Source of the DNA: Lachnospiraceae bacterium
Lineage (GTDB): Bacteria; Bacillota; Clostridia; Lachnospirales; Lachnospiraceae
Length of the DNA stretch: 64,000 bases
Direction: 5' to 3'
Assembly: GCA_900771195.1 (NCBI GenBank)
Contig: CAAGMZ010000005.1
Coordinates: forward strand, 1-64,000
In this document: piece after piece, positions 49,082 through 58,565 of the stretch
How positions within the stretch are numbered: the stretch's first letter is position 1
Layout of the letters: the number at the start of each line of letters is the position of its first letter
Translations under genes and position numbers: made by a program
The notes under the pieces: model-generated
Told to the model about the DNA's origin: nothing
The model's input: only the letters and a program-made list of their open reading frames with translations
Databases searched by the model: none

Positions 49082-49149
49082 TTTTTGCCTCCATGTGATA
49101 AATATATAATTATAATACACCATGCAGGGAATTTACGAAAGGATAAAAG

Positions 49150-50109
49150 ATGGAATTTCCCAATATACTTAGAGAAGAAATAGAAAAAAGAACGGACAGG
49201 CTTTCTGTATCCGCCATGAAAAATATGGTGCAGAGCATGACAGAACGATACAAAAATCATAGCGGAAATGGGAAAAGCCTTGTAAATACAGATGAAGAAG
49301 CTGCCGTGTATGCTGCCGTGAGGATGCCGGCCACATTCGGAGCGGTATCCGCCGCACTTTCATATACGCTTGAATTATGGGACGGACAAATCAATTCGGT
49401 GATTGATGCCGGTGCCGGTACAGGGGCGGCATCCTGGGCATTTGCCGGGCTTACGGAGGCCTCGGAATATACATGCATTGAATGCGAGCCGGTGATGAGG
49501 AAGCTTGGAAAAGAGCTTATGGCAGATTCCGAATACCAATTGTCTTCGGCTGTGTGGAAGCCCGGAAACATAGTAAAGGAGCCTGTAGAAGATAAAGCAG
49601 ATGCTGTTGTGGCATCATATGTACTCAATGAACTGGAGGAAAAAGATATTGATGCGGCAGCAGTCAAATTATGGAATGCAGCCTCAAAGCTTTTGCTTAT
49701 AGTTGAACCCGGAACGCCGGCAGGATTTTCGGTTATCAGAAGAATCCGACAGAAGCTTCTCGAACTTGGTGCGAATATTGTATCTCCGTGTGTGTGCGAT
49801 GAATGCGGAATGGCTGATGATGACTGGTGCCATTTTACATGCCGCGTGGCAAGAAGCCGACTTCATAAGCTGTTAAAGGGCGGAGATGTTCCGTATGAGG
49901 ATGAAAAATTTTCATATATTGCATTCAGCCGTACAAAATCAACAGATGTACATGACAGGCTTAGAATTATACGACACCCGGAAGTACAGAAGGGATATAT
50001 TAAACTGCGGGCGTGTACGGATAAAGGGATTTGTGACATGAAAGTTACCAGAAAAGACGGGGAAAGGTTCAAGTGCGCAAGGAAATCAGCATGTGGGGAT
50101 ATTCTGTAA
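49150..50109 (+). CDS. Rsm22-family ribosomal methyltransferase-like protein
   Basis: 319 residues. N-terminal helices, then a Rossmann methyltransferase with SAM motif I VIDAGAGTGAASWAF and motif IV-like SYVLNELEE. Near 215-240 lies a four-cysteine set (SPCVCDECGMADDDWCHFTCRVARSR) that in Rsm22 relatives binds iron-sulfur or zinc. Linked to assembly of the small ribosomal subunit. The last 18 codons overlap a small ORF in another frame. Confidence 0.85.
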   Translation: MEFPNILREEIEKRTDRLSVSAMKNMVQSMTERYKNHSGNGKSLVNTDEEAAVYAAVRMPATFGAVSAALSYTLELWDGQINSVIDAGAGTGAASWAFAGLTEASEYTCIECEPVMRKLGKELMADSEYQLSSAVWKPGNIVKEPVEDKADAVVASYVLNELEEKDIDAAAVKLWNAASKLLLIVEPGTPAGFSVIRRIRQKLLELGANIVSPCVCDECGMADDDWCHFTCRVARSRLHKLLKGGDVPYEDEKFSYIAFSRTKSTDVHDRLRIIRHPEVQKGYIKLRACTDKGICDMKVTRKDGERFKCARKSACGDIL

Positions 50110-50243
50110 GCCCTGCATTGGCAAAAATACGCAAAAATCTTGACAAAATTGACGACTATGACGTAAGACCGGCTGTTGTTAAGCAACTTATCAAGGATTT
50201 ACCTAAGAAATTTAAGGTTATTGTACACGATGAAAGGAAATAA
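50091..50243 (+). CDS. 50-residue basic ORF coupled to an ABC exporter
   Basis: ATG 50091, AAGGA seven bases upstream, stop TAA 50241-50243, just one base before the ATG of the next gene, so coupling is tight. Peptide starts MWGYSVSPALAKIRKNLDKI and ends KDLPKKFKVIVHDERK. Strongly basic, no membrane helix. Too short for most gene finders. It could be a peptide cargo or leader for the transporter, a regulator, or a remnant of a larger gene (GTG 50073 would add six residues). Confidence 0.45.
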   Translation: MWGYSVSPALAKIRKNLDKIDDYDVRPAVVKQLIKDLPKKFKVIVHDERK

Positions 50244-50244
50244 A

Positions 50245-52071
50245 ATGAAAGCCAAAAAAGAAAACAAACTACGCATTTTTGCCAACAATGCCTACGCCGT
50301 AAAAACGGTATGGAGCATAAGCAAAAGCCATGTTATACATGCAGCGCTTGGGTCAATAATCGGCTATGCGGAATGGATTTTTATGAGCATATTCTTCCTT
50401 AGATATGTCATTAACGCAATAGAAACGGAAGCGCCCTTTGAAACGATACTGTTTTTCATAGGTATCTGTTTCGTGGTATTCTGTTTACTCGCAATTTATG
50501 ATGGCTATCTAAAGGCGGTAATTTACCCCTGCACCGACAACAAAATATATAGGGTTCTTTACCGCAGACTTTACGCAAAGGCAAGAAATGTTGAGCTTCG
50601 CTGTTTTGAGGATGCCGATTTTTATAACCGCTACACAATGGCGCTTGATGGCTCTGCACAGAAAATGACAGCTTCGGTGAATTATTTCTTCTCGATTGTA
50701 TTCGGAGTTATTGCGGCAGCGACGGCGTTCTGGTCTATGTTCAGCATAGACCCCTGGTCTGTTTTGTTTGTAATCTCTCCAATAATCGGCAACTTTGTTT
50801 TCGGCGGCCTTATGAATAAGATATGGGGCGGACGTTACGTAGATACAATCAGGAACAACCGTATTGCCGAGTATGTGAACCGTGTAATGCACCTTGCGGA
50901 GTATGCAAAGGAAATTCGATATTCAAGCATTCACGACCTTATGATTAAGCGCTACAACGAGGCAATGGACAGGAATTGTAAGGTTGCAGACAAGTATGGC
51001 AAAAAGGCTGTTGCCTACACATGGGCGCAGAATGTTACTACCTTTGCACTTGTTTTTGAGGGCATTATGATTTACGCCGCATACCGCACTATTGTTTCAA
51101 AAACAATGGGGCTTGCGGAGCTTGCCATAATGTTCACGGCTATGTCAACATCATCCTGGATTTTAATCGGTCTTTTCAATAACCTTATGGAGGCCATAAA
51201 AAACGGCCAGTTCCTTGAATATTTCCGCACCTTTATGGAATACAAGGAAAAGATACCCGAAAATCAGGATGGCAAAATGCCTGAAAAAATACGCTTAATC
51301 GAGTTTAGGAACGTTTGTTTTGAGTACAAGGAAAACGAGCCGGTTATAAATAATCTCAGCTTTAGAATTGAGGGAGACAAGGTATGTGCGCTGGTTGGTC
51401 ATAACGGTGCAGGAAAGTCAACTATTATAAAGCTGCTGTTCCGACTTTACGACCCAACAAGCGGCGAAATTCTTGTGAACGGCATAAACATCAAGGAGTA
51501 CAACCTGAAAGCATACCGCAGGCAGTTCTCAGCTGCCTTTCAGGACTACAAGGTTATGGCGATGTCCGTCAGGGATAATGTGCTTATGGGAGGGAAATTC
51601 GATAATCCGGACGAAACCGCTGAGCGCGCGTTAAAATGTGCGGGAGTATGGGATAAGGTTGCAAGCCTTTCAAATGGCATAAACACCATTATGACAAAGG
51701 AATTTAGAGATGACGGTGCGGTGCTTTCCGGCGGCGAACAGCAGAAAATTGTTGTTGCAAGAGCATTTGCACAGCAAGCATCCGTCAAGGTTTTCGACGA
51801 ACCCAGCTCTGCCCTTGACCCTATTGCAGAATACGATTTGTACAAAGGAATTATGAACGAAAGCAAGGGCCACATCACCCTGTTTATTTCTCACCGTCTT
51901 TCCTCCGTCAAGGATGCAGATGAGGTGTTTATGCTTGAAAACGGCACAGTTATCGAGCAGGGCACGCATCGTCAGCTTATGGATATGAACGGTAAATACT
52001 GCGAGATGTTCACAAAGCAGGCACAGAATTACCTTGCAGATGAAAATTATAAGGAAGGGGTGTCAATATGA
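50245..52071 (+). CDS. ABC exporter half (membrane domain + ATPase), subunit 1
   Basis: 608 residues from ATG 50245. Six-helix membrane domain (about 20-330) and a C-terminal ATPase with Walker A GHNGAGKST, signature LSGGEQQK, Walker B VKVFDEPSSALDP (the position before the catalytic Glu is Asp as usual) and H-loop FISHRLSS. Overlaps the second subunit gene by four bases. Codons such as CGC/CGT for arginine are commoner than in neighbouring genes, which suggests transfer. Substrate unknown. No LanT-type peptidase domain. Confidence 0.88.
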   Translation: MKAKKENKLRIFANNAYAVKTVWSISKSHVIHAALGSIIGYAEWIFMSIFFLRYVINAIETEAPFETILFFIGICFVVFCLLAIYDGYLKAVIYPCTDNKIYRVLYRRLYAKARNVELRCFEDADFYNRYTMALDGSAQKMTASVNYFFSIVFGVIAAATAFWSMFSIDPWSVLFVISPIIGNFVFGGLMNKIWGGRYVDTIRNNRIAEYVNRVMHLAEYAKEIRYSSIHDLMIKRYNEAMDRNCKVADKYGKKAVAYTWAQNVTTFALVFEGIMIYAAYRTIVSKTMGLAELAIMFTAMSTSSWILIGLFNNLMEAIKNGQFLEYFRTFMEYKEKIPENQDGKMPEKIRLIEFRNVCFEYKENEPVINNLSFRIEGDKVCALVGHNGAGKSTIIKLLFRLYDPTSGEILVNGINIKEYNLKAYRRQFSAAFQDYKVMAMSVRDNVLMGGKFDNPDETAERALKCAGVWDKVASLSNGINTIMTKEFRDDGAVLSGGEQQKIVVARAFAQQASVKVFDEPSSALDPIAEYDLYKGIMNESKGHITLFISHRLSSVKDADEVFMLENGTVIEQGTHRQLMDMNGKYCEMFTKQAQNYLADENYKEGVSI

Positions 52072-53858
52072 AAAAGTTTAAGAAACTGTTAGCCGATAAC
52101 CTATGGCTATTCAAGATATGCTACAGAGCCGCCCCGTCTTATATGATATGTTACATAATCGAGGCGATACGAAACGAAATTGTTGTGTTCCTTGAATTTA
52201 CCCTTGCGCTTAACTTTGTTCTGGAATGTGCCGAGTTCGGCAGACCGTTCAAAACAGCGGCAATATTTCTGTTGTCGCTTCTTGCATTTGTAATGCTGGG
52301 GCTTCTTTTCAACGCATATGTATTCCAGAAATTACAGCAAAAGTCAGAGCCGAAAATCAGGCAGGCGATAAAGCAGATGATGTTTAATAAGGCAAAAGAA
52401 ATCGACCTTGAATGTTATGATAATCCCGAATTTTACAACGATTATGTGTTGTCAGTTTCCGAGGTTGATAATCAGATTGGACGAATGTTCCGCCTTATCA
52501 CAAACCTCTGCACGGGACTTGTTTCAATCGTGCTTTCGGGGGCATTCTTTATCGGCAACGACCCTGTTTCCTTTTTCTTTATTGCGGTATCCTTTGTAGC
52601 TTCGCTCTGGTCGGGAAAGGCACTGAATAAGCTGAATTTCAAGATACGCAATGATAAAAATCCTCACGAGCGTAAGCTTGGCTATGTAAACCGTGTATTC
52701 TATCTTAACGATTACGCAAAGGAAGTGCGCCTGAATACCGAGGTGACCGGCGAACTGCTCAAGGACTTTGATGAAACAAACGACAAAATTCTGGCTATCG
52801 ACAAGAAAAATGCAGGTAAACGCTTTGGCTTACAGTTACTGAAGGATTACATCTGCAATAACTTTCTCATTGACGTTGTGTATATGATTTATCTTGTGTA
52901 CAGTGCGGCAGTCCTCCATAGAATTTCATACAGTAACGTTGCTGTAATGCGTGGCACGGCGAATAGAATGAAAAATCGTATGCGGCAGTTTTCGGATGTT
53001 TTCCCGAAAATGCATGAAATCAGTATGTATGTTGAGAAAATGAAGAATTTCCTTGATATTGAGCCGAAAATTACCAGTACAGCCAAGAAACCTCTCCCCG
53101 AAAAGCCTGCCGAAATTGAACTGCGGAATGTTTCTTTTGGCTACAACGAAAAGGACGGTTACATTCTGAAAAATATCAGCATGAAGATAAATCCCTACAG
53201 CAAGATTGCCATTGTAGGCTACAACGGCGCAGGCAAGACCACGCTGATAAAGCTGATTATGAGACTTTATGACCCCAACGAGGGTGAAATCCTTCTTGAT
53301 GGCGTTAACATCAAGGAATACAATGTTGAAGAATATCGCCGTAAAATAGGAACGGTTTTCCAGGACTTCAAGATTTTTGCCGCAACGGTAAAGGAGAATG
53401 TATTACTTGACTTTGCCGAAAACGGCAGGGACGAGGACGTGCTGAACGCCATTGATAAGAGCGGTTTCAGCGAACGTCTGGAAACCCTTGAACAGGGGCT
53501 TGAAACAAATCTTACCACCGAATTTGAGGAAAACGGTGTCAACCTTTCGGGCGGCGAGGGACAGAAGCTGGCGGTAGCCCGTGTTTTCTGCAAGGATGCT
53601 AATCTGATTATCCTTGACGAGCCAAGCTCCGCCCTTGACCCGATTGCTGAGTATCACCTGAACCACTCGATGCTTACGGCGGCAGAGAATAAGTCGGTTG
53701 TGTTCATCTCACACCGTCTTTCCACAACACGAATTGCCGACAGGATATATATGCTTGAAAAGGGCAGGATTATTGAAGAGGGCAGTCATGATGAGCTGCT
53801 TCGGCGCAAGGGAAAGTATGCCGAGATGTGGAGAGTTCAGGCGGGGCAGTATCTATAA
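52068..53858 (+). CDS. ABC exporter half (membrane domain + ATPase), subunit 2
   Basis: 596 residues. Membrane domain (about 18-310) and ATPase with Walker A GYNGAGKTT, signature LSGGEGQK, Walker B LIILDEPSSALDP and H-loop FISHRLST. Same family as the first subunit (both share the IPLxxYDxxxFYN-like coupling sequence, IDLECYDNPEFYNDYVLS here). The pair should form a heterodimer. Related exporters lie next to peptide or natural product genes, but the only neighbour here is the 50-residue ORF. Confidence 0.88.
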   Translation: MKKFKKLLADNLWLFKICYRAAPSYMICYIIEAIRNEIVVFLEFTLALNFVLECAEFGRPFKTAAIFLLSLLAFVMLGLLFNAYVFQKLQQKSEPKIRQAIKQMMFNKAKEIDLECYDNPEFYNDYVLSVSEVDNQIGRMFRLITNLCTGLVSIVLSGAFFIGNDPVSFFFIAVSFVASLWSGKALNKLNFKIRNDKNPHERKLGYVNRVFYLNDYAKEVRLNTEVTGELLKDFDETNDKILAIDKKNAGKRFGLQLLKDYICNNFLIDVVYMIYLVYSAAVLHRISYSNVAVMRGTANRMKNRMRQFSDVFPKMHEISMYVEKMKNFLDIEPKITSTAKKPLPEKPAEIELRNVSFGYNEKDGYILKNISMKINPYSKIAIVGYNGAGKTTLIKLIMRLYDPNEGEILLDGVNIKEYNVEEYRRKIGTVFQDFKIFAATVKENVLLDFAENGRDEDVLNAIDKSGFSERLETLEQGLETNLTTEFEENGVNLSGGEGQKLAVARVFCKDANLIILDEPSSALDPIAEYHLNHSMLTAAENKSVVFISHRLSTTRIADRIYMLEKGRIIEEGSHDELLRRKGKYAEMWRVQAGQYL

Positions 53859-53977
53859 AAACCGAGCAGGACGAGGTTTCATCCTTCTTTTTACCTGTTG
53901 TGAAACAGGATTGAAAATACTATATTAAGTAAATGTTTAACATTCCAATTGAAGCATTGGCAAAATGCATATATATC

Positions 53978-54006
53978 TTGAATGAAATGTCAAAAAGTGG
54001 TACAAT
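53978..54006 (+). promoter_or_regulatory. Promoter of the GGDEF-EAL gene
   Basis: TTGAAT (53978-53983), 17 bases, TACAAT (54001-54006), about 38 bases before the GTG start. Confidence 0.55.
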
Positions 54007-54044
54007 TTATACAATGAAAAAGTGTCGGAACAGGAGGGTAGCTC

Positions 54045-55715
54045 GTGGAATATGTATTAGATGAATTAGTCATGCATTTCAACAAGATTATCAAATTGTT
54101 GGCGCCGAGTATGGATGACTATTTATTTGTTTTCGACCTTAAGAACGGTTGCTATTATATTTCAGAGAATGCAGTAAAGCGTTTTAAGCTTCCTTCAAAT
54201 GCGGTGGAGAATGCTTTCGTTAATCTCAGACAGGTAGTGTATCCGGAAGACTGGGATATGCTTATAGAGGATTTTGACCATATAAAGAGCGACAGCAGCT
54301 ATAATTTTCATAACCTGCAGTACAGATGGCTTGGAAGGGATGATAAGCCAATATGGATTAACTGCCGCGGGCGCGTGCTCCGTGACGATGACGGGAATGC
54401 TGAGGTTGTAATAGGGTGCATTAATGAAATAGGACTCAGACAGAAAGCAGACAATATCAGCGGCCTTATGAGCGAGTCCAGTTTTGAAAATGATATCAGG
54501 AAAAGCGGTATGCAGTCCGGAGGTTTTGCACTGAGGCTGGGGATAGACTGCTTTAAAGAAATCAATGAGAATAGGGGCGTGGAATATGGCGATATGATTC
54601 TTGCCGAAACGGCTGAGTGTATTCAGAAGGCAATACTGAAGGACCAGCGTCTCTACAAGCTTAATGCGGATGAGTTCCTTGTTGCCGATTTTTCCGGCAG
54701 GAGCGTGGATACGGCTATGGAGATATATGACCGTGTGCGCGAGCGAATTAACTTTTTTATATCGAACAATCAGTACGAAGTATTTTATACAATATCAGGC
54801 GGAATTATCAGTCTTAGTGAATATGACGAATATCATGATATTATGAAGTATTCGGAATTTGCACTTAATGAGGCTAAAAATCAGGGTCGTAACAAATGCT
54901 ATGTTTTTGAAGAGAAGGATTACGAAGCATTCTCCAAAAAGCGCAGGCTCATCAGGAAAATGCGTAAAGCAATCAATGATGATTTTAAAGGCTTTGAGAC
55001 GTATTTTCAGCCTATAGTTGATATTGATAACGGTGAGCTTTCCGGTGCAGAGACTCTTTTAAGGTTTAGCAGTGAGGAGACAGGAATGGTACCTCCTTCG
55101 TATTTTATACCGCTCCTTGAAGAAAGCGGACTTATTATACCTGTTGGCCGTTTCGTTCTTGATAAGGCAATCGAAGCCTGCAGATGTATTCAGAAGATAT
55201 GTCCCGGATTTCATATTTCGTACAATCTGTCATATGTGCAGGTTCTGAAGGGAAATGCACTTTCGGAGATAATTGACACAATCGAGGATTCGGGACTTGC
55301 CCCGGGCAGCATTGTCGTGGAGCTTACTGAAAGCGGATTCCTTGAGTCAGATGACAATTTCATAGCTTTCTGCAGCAGCCTTAGGAGCAATGGAGTTCCT
55401 ATTGCGCTGGATGATTTTGGAACAGGATACTCCAATTTCCATTATCTGTATAATCTTAATCCCAGTACAATTAAGATTGACCGTACATTTACGTTAAAGG
55501 CATTAAAGAGCGACTATGAATACAATCTTTTGAGTTATATGTCTGATATGACTCACAGCATCGGATGTAAATTCTGCATAGAAGGAATAGAGACTAAGGA
55601 TGAACTGGAGCGCATAAGCCACATTCAGCCGGATTACATACAGGGGTATTACTACGGAAGACCATGTCCGATAGATGAATTTATTGAACAGTATGTAAAT
55701 AAAGCGACAGCATAG
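54045..55715 (+). CDS. PAS-GGDEF-EAL protein, probable cyclic di-GMP phosphodiesterase
   Basis: 556 residues, GTG start with CAGGAGGG upstream. PAS-like domain (about 10-135), a degenerate diguanylate cyclase domain in which GGDEF has become NADEF (LYKLNADEFLV), and an EAL domain (about 305-550). EAL catalytic elements are kept: ETLLRF, NLS, ELTES, LDDFGTGYS, KIDRTF and EGIET. So it should degrade cyclic di-GMP, with the inactive GGDEF domain as a possible GTP sensor. luxS follows eight bases later in the same operon. Confidence 0.9.
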   Translation: MEYVLDELVMHFNKIIKLLAPSMDDYLFVFDLKNGCYYISENAVKRFKLPSNAVENAFVNLRQVVYPEDWDMLIEDFDHIKSDSSYNFHNLQYRWLGRDDKPIWINCRGRVLRDDDGNAEVVIGCINEIGLRQKADNISGLMSESSFENDIRKSGMQSGGFALRLGIDCFKEINENRGVEYGDMILAETAECIQKAILKDQRLYKLNADEFLVADFSGRSVDTAMEIYDRVRERINFFISNNQYEVFYTISGGIISLSEYDEYHDIMKYSEFALNEAKNQGRNKCYVFEEKDYEAFSKKRRLIRKMRKAINDDFKGFETYFQPIVDIDNGELSGAETLLRFSSEETGMVPPSYFIPLLEESGLIIPVGRFVLDKAIEACRCIQKICPGFHISYNLSYVQVLKGNALSEIIDTIEDSGLAPGSIVVELTESGFLESDDNFIAFCSSLRSNGVPIALDDFGTGYSNFHYLYNLNPSTIKIDRTFTLKALKSDYEYNLLSYMSDMTHSIGCKFCIEGIETKDELERISHIQPDYIQGYYYGRPCPIDEFIEQYVNKATA

Positions 55716-55723
55716 GGAGAAGC

Positions 55724-56206
55724 ATGATGGAGAAAATAGCAAGCTTTAACGTGAATCATATAGATCTGCTTACCGGAATATATGTATCAAGGAAGGACAG
55801 TGTAGGGGACAGCGTTGTGACTACATTTGATCTCAGGTTCACCAGACCCAACACGGAACCGGTGATGGTGACGGCAGGAGTTCATACCATAGAACATCTT
55901 GGCGCAACATTTCTGAGAAATCACCCTGAATGGAAGAAAAAAGTAATTTATTTTGGACCCATGGGATGCAGAACCGGATTTTATATGATTCTGGCAGGAG
56001 ATTATAAATCGGAGGAGGTTGTGCCTCTTGTGAGAGAAATGATTGATTTTATCGTTGACTTTGAAGGCGATATTCCCGGAGCTTCGGCAAGGGACTGCGG
56101 TAATTACCTTGACAATAATCTTGCAATGGCTAAATATTATGCATCCAAATTCAAATCCGAGGTTCTTGACAATATAAGTCCTGAAAGGCTGAATTATCCG
56201 TCATAA
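55724..56206 (+). CDS. luxS: S-ribosylhomocysteine lyase
   Basis: 160 residues, normal length. Metal-binding HTIEH and the cysteine of ARDCGNY, catalytic cysteine in PMGCRTGFY. Converts S-ribosylhomocysteine to homocysteine and the AI-2 precursor DPD. ATG 55724 or 55727 both fit the RBS. Following the EAL gene by eight bases joins AI-2 production and cyclic di-GMP breakdown in one transcript. Confidence 0.96.
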   Translation: MMEKIASFNVNHIDLLTGIYVSRKDSVGDSVVTTFDLRFTRPNTEPVMVTAGVHTIEHLGATFLRNHPEWKKKVIYFGPMGCRTGFYMILAGDYKSEEVVPLVREMIDFIVDFEGDIPGASARDCGNYLDNNLAMAKYYASKFKSEVLDNISPERLNYPS

Positions 56207-56247
56207 AAGATTATTTAAGAATAATCTTTATCTGAAACCGGAACATA

Positions 56248-56292
56248 AAACCGGAAGCCCCTGCAGATTCTTCTGCAAAGGCTTCCGGTTTA
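56248..56292. terminator. Shared bidirectional terminator (luxS / glnN)
   Basis: AAACCGGAAGCC/GGCTTCCGGTTT stem with an inner TGCAG/CTGCA stem, between converging genes. Confidence 0.85.
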
Positions 56293-56312
56293 TTATATAC
56301 AACTGTTAATTT

Positions 56313-58427
56313 TTATGCTTCAAAAAGCATATCGCCGTAAGTAGGAATAGGCCAGTACGAAGAATCTACGAGAGATTCAAGCTTATCCACGGGAGCACGG
56401 AGCGCTGCCATATCAGGAATAATAACATCTCTGTAGTATTCCGCAGTTGCCTTGGCAGTAGCCTTTGTGGCGTCAGCCTGGTCTGCTTTAAGGCTGTCAA
56501 GTGCAACCTTAGCATCCTTAAGTACGGTGCTTATCTCATCAAGCATTGCTTTCTGGACATCAGCATTTGAACCTGCTGCAAGAACTTCGTTTACAGATCC
56601 TGCAAGCTCTGTGGTGTATTTCACAACGGCAGGAAGAATATCCTTGGCTGCCATATCAATCATAGTGAGAGCCTCAATATTGATTGAAAGTGAATATGTC
56701 TCATAGAGAATCTCAGAACGTGCCTCAAGCTCTGTCTCGCTCATTATGTTGAAGTCACCGAAAAGCTTAACGGCCTTGTCTGTAGTAAGAGCTGCTGTAG
56801 CGTCTACCATTGACTTGAGGTTGGGAAGTCCGCGCTTTTCTGCTTCTTCAACCCACTCGTCTGAATATCCGTTTCCGTTGAATACTATTTTCTGGTGCTC
56901 ACGCATCGTTTTGGCAATGTATTCGTCACATGCTGAATCAAAATCAGCAGCACCCTCAAGTTCATCGGCAGCTTTCTTGAATGCCTCAGCAACGATGGCG
57001 TTAAGAACTGTATTAGGCATTGCGATTGAATCGTTGGAACCAACCATACGGAACTCGAACTTATTGCCTGTGAAAGCAAAAGGTGAAGTTCTGTTACGGT
57101 CAGTAGCATCCTTTGTCACTGTAGGAACGGTGCTGATTCCGAGATCAAGTGCCTGACCATTGATGCAGGTGGCAGCAGTGCCGCTCTTAATAATCTGATC
57201 AACTACATCACCAAGCTGATCACCGAGATACATTGATATGATTGCCGGAGGTGCCTCGTTGGCTCCGAGTCTGTGATCGTTGCCCACATCGGAAGCTGAC
57301 TGGCGAAGAAGGTCTGCGTGCTTATCAACTGCCTCCATTATGCATGCAAGAACAAGAAGGAACTCTCTGTTCTCATTGGGGCTCTTGCCGGGATCAAGGA
57401 GATTAAGACCTGTATCAGTTGAAAGTGACCAGTTATTGTGCTTACCTGAACCGTTAACTCCGGCAAAAGGCTTCTCGTGAAGGAGGCATACGAGGTCATG
57501 ACGCTCGGCAACTTTCTTCATTGTCTCCATTGCAATGAGGTTATTGTCTACGGCTGTATCGGCGTCCATATATATGGGAGCCATCTCGTGCTGGCCGGGA
57601 GCAACCTCGTTATGCTGTGTGGTAGCTGTTATTCCAAGTTTCCAGAGCTCTCTGTTGAGGTCTTTCATGTAAGCGCCGACATTTTCACGTATAACTCCGA
57701 AATACTGGTCCTCAAGTTCCTGACCCTTGGGTGCAGGTGCACCGAAAAGAGTTCTTCCGGTATATTTAAGATCCTTTCTTGCATCGAAGTTCTTTTTGCT
57801 GACAAGGAAATACTCCTGCTCAGGTCCTACAGATGCTGCAACTCTTGTTGCATCTGAGTCGGGGTCGAAAAGCTTGACGATTCTGAGAGCTTCTTTGCTG
57901 ACTGCGTCCATTGAACGCAGAAGAGGAGTCTTTTTATCAAGAGATTCGCCTGTGTATGAGCAGAAGACTGTGGGAATACAGAGAACTGCACCAAGTGCTC
58001 CTTCTTTAATAAATGCAGGTGATGCTACATCCCATACCGTATATCCTCTGGCTGCACATGTGGCACGAAGACCGCCTGAAGGGAATGATGATGCATCGGG
58101 CTCACCCATGATGAGCTGTTTACCGCTGAATGACGAGATAACATCTCCGTCTTCATCAGGATGTGTTACAAATGAATCGTGTTTCTCAGCAGTGAGACTG
58201 GTGATAAGGGGCTGGAACCAGTGTGTGTAATGCGTTGCGCCCTTTTCTGATGCCCAATCCTTCATTGCTTTGGCAATGACATCTGCGTCTGCTATAGAAA
58301 GCTGGCCACCGTTATCCATGATTGACTTGAGGTTGGCAAATACTTTCTTGGGAAGGCGTTCTTTCATTTTGCCTACCGTAAATACGTTTTCTGCAAAAAC
58401 ATCTTCGATTTTGAATGCTTCACTCAT
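56313..58427 (-). CDS. glnN: Glutamine synthetase, type III
   Basis: 704 residues from ATG 58427, chosen for AAGGA spacing (ATG 58433 is too near). Length and sequence fit GSIII, not GSI: VFAENVFTVGKMKERLPKKV at the start, ASSFPSGGLRATCAARGYTVWD, and VGPEQEYFLV, and HNEVAPGQHEMAP, and EKPFAGVNGSGKHNNWS at the active site. It assimilates ammonia into glutamine. With amt at the window end it forms the nitrogen equipment of this region. A terminator-like hairpin lies in its leader. Confidence 0.96.
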   Translation of the reverse strand: MSEAFKIEDVFAENVFTVGKMKERLPKKVFANLKSIMDNGGQLSIADADVIAKAMKDWASEKGATHYTHWFQPLITSLTAEKHDSFVTHPDEDGDVISSFSGKQLIMGEPDASSFPSGGLRATCAARGYTVWDVASPAFIKEGALGAVLCIPTVFCSYTGESLDKKTPLLRSMDAVSKEALRIVKLFDPDSDATRVAASVGPEQEYFLVSKKNFDARKDLKYTGRTLFGAPAPKGQELEDQYFGVIRENVGAYMKDLNRELWKLGITATTQHNEVAPGQHEMAPIYMDADTAVDNNLIAMETMKKVAERHDLVCLLHEKPFAGVNGSGKHNNWSLSTDTGLNLLDPGKSPNENREFLLVLACIMEAVDKHADLLRQSASDVGNDHRLGANEAPPAIISMYLGDQLGDVVDQIIKSGTAATCINGQALDLGISTVPTVTKDATDRNRTSPFAFTGNKFEFRMVGSNDSIAMPNTVLNAIVAEAFKKAADELEGAADFDSACDEYIAKTMREHQKIVFNGNGYSDEWVEEAEKRGLPNLKSMVDATAALTTDKAVKLFGDFNIMSETELEARSEILYETYSLSINIEALTMIDMAAKDILPAVVKYTTELAGSVNEVLAAGSNADVQKAMLDEISTVLKDAKVALDSLKADQADATKATAKATAEYYRDVIIPDMAALRAPVDKLESLVDSSYWPIPTYGDMLFEA

Positions 58428-58473
58428 ATACATTGTCCTTCTTTCTTTTTCGTTTGTGACAATTAACTGATAA

Positions 58474-58513
58474 TATAAAAAAATAGACGTTCCCCTCTTA
58501 AGAAAGGAACGCC
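58474..58513 (-). terminator. Hairpin with U-run between srtB and glnN (terminator or attenuator)
   Basis: On the minus strand GGCGTTCC..GGAACGTC followed by TATTTTTTT. It lies after the sortase stop and 47 bases before the glnN start. Because a promoter is visible between the sortase stop and this hairpin, it may attenuate glnN as well as terminate srtB. Confidence 0.6.
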
Positions 58514-58533
58514 TTCGTCACCTTGTATTTACT

Positions 58534-58562
58534 AAAATACTATATTTAATTAAAAAAATCAA
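58534..58562 (-). promoter_or_regulatory. Possible glnN promoter
   Basis: Minus strand TTGATT (58562-58557), 17 bases, TATTTT (58539-58534), just after the sortase stop codon. Confidence 0.4.
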
Positions 58563-58565
58563 GTA

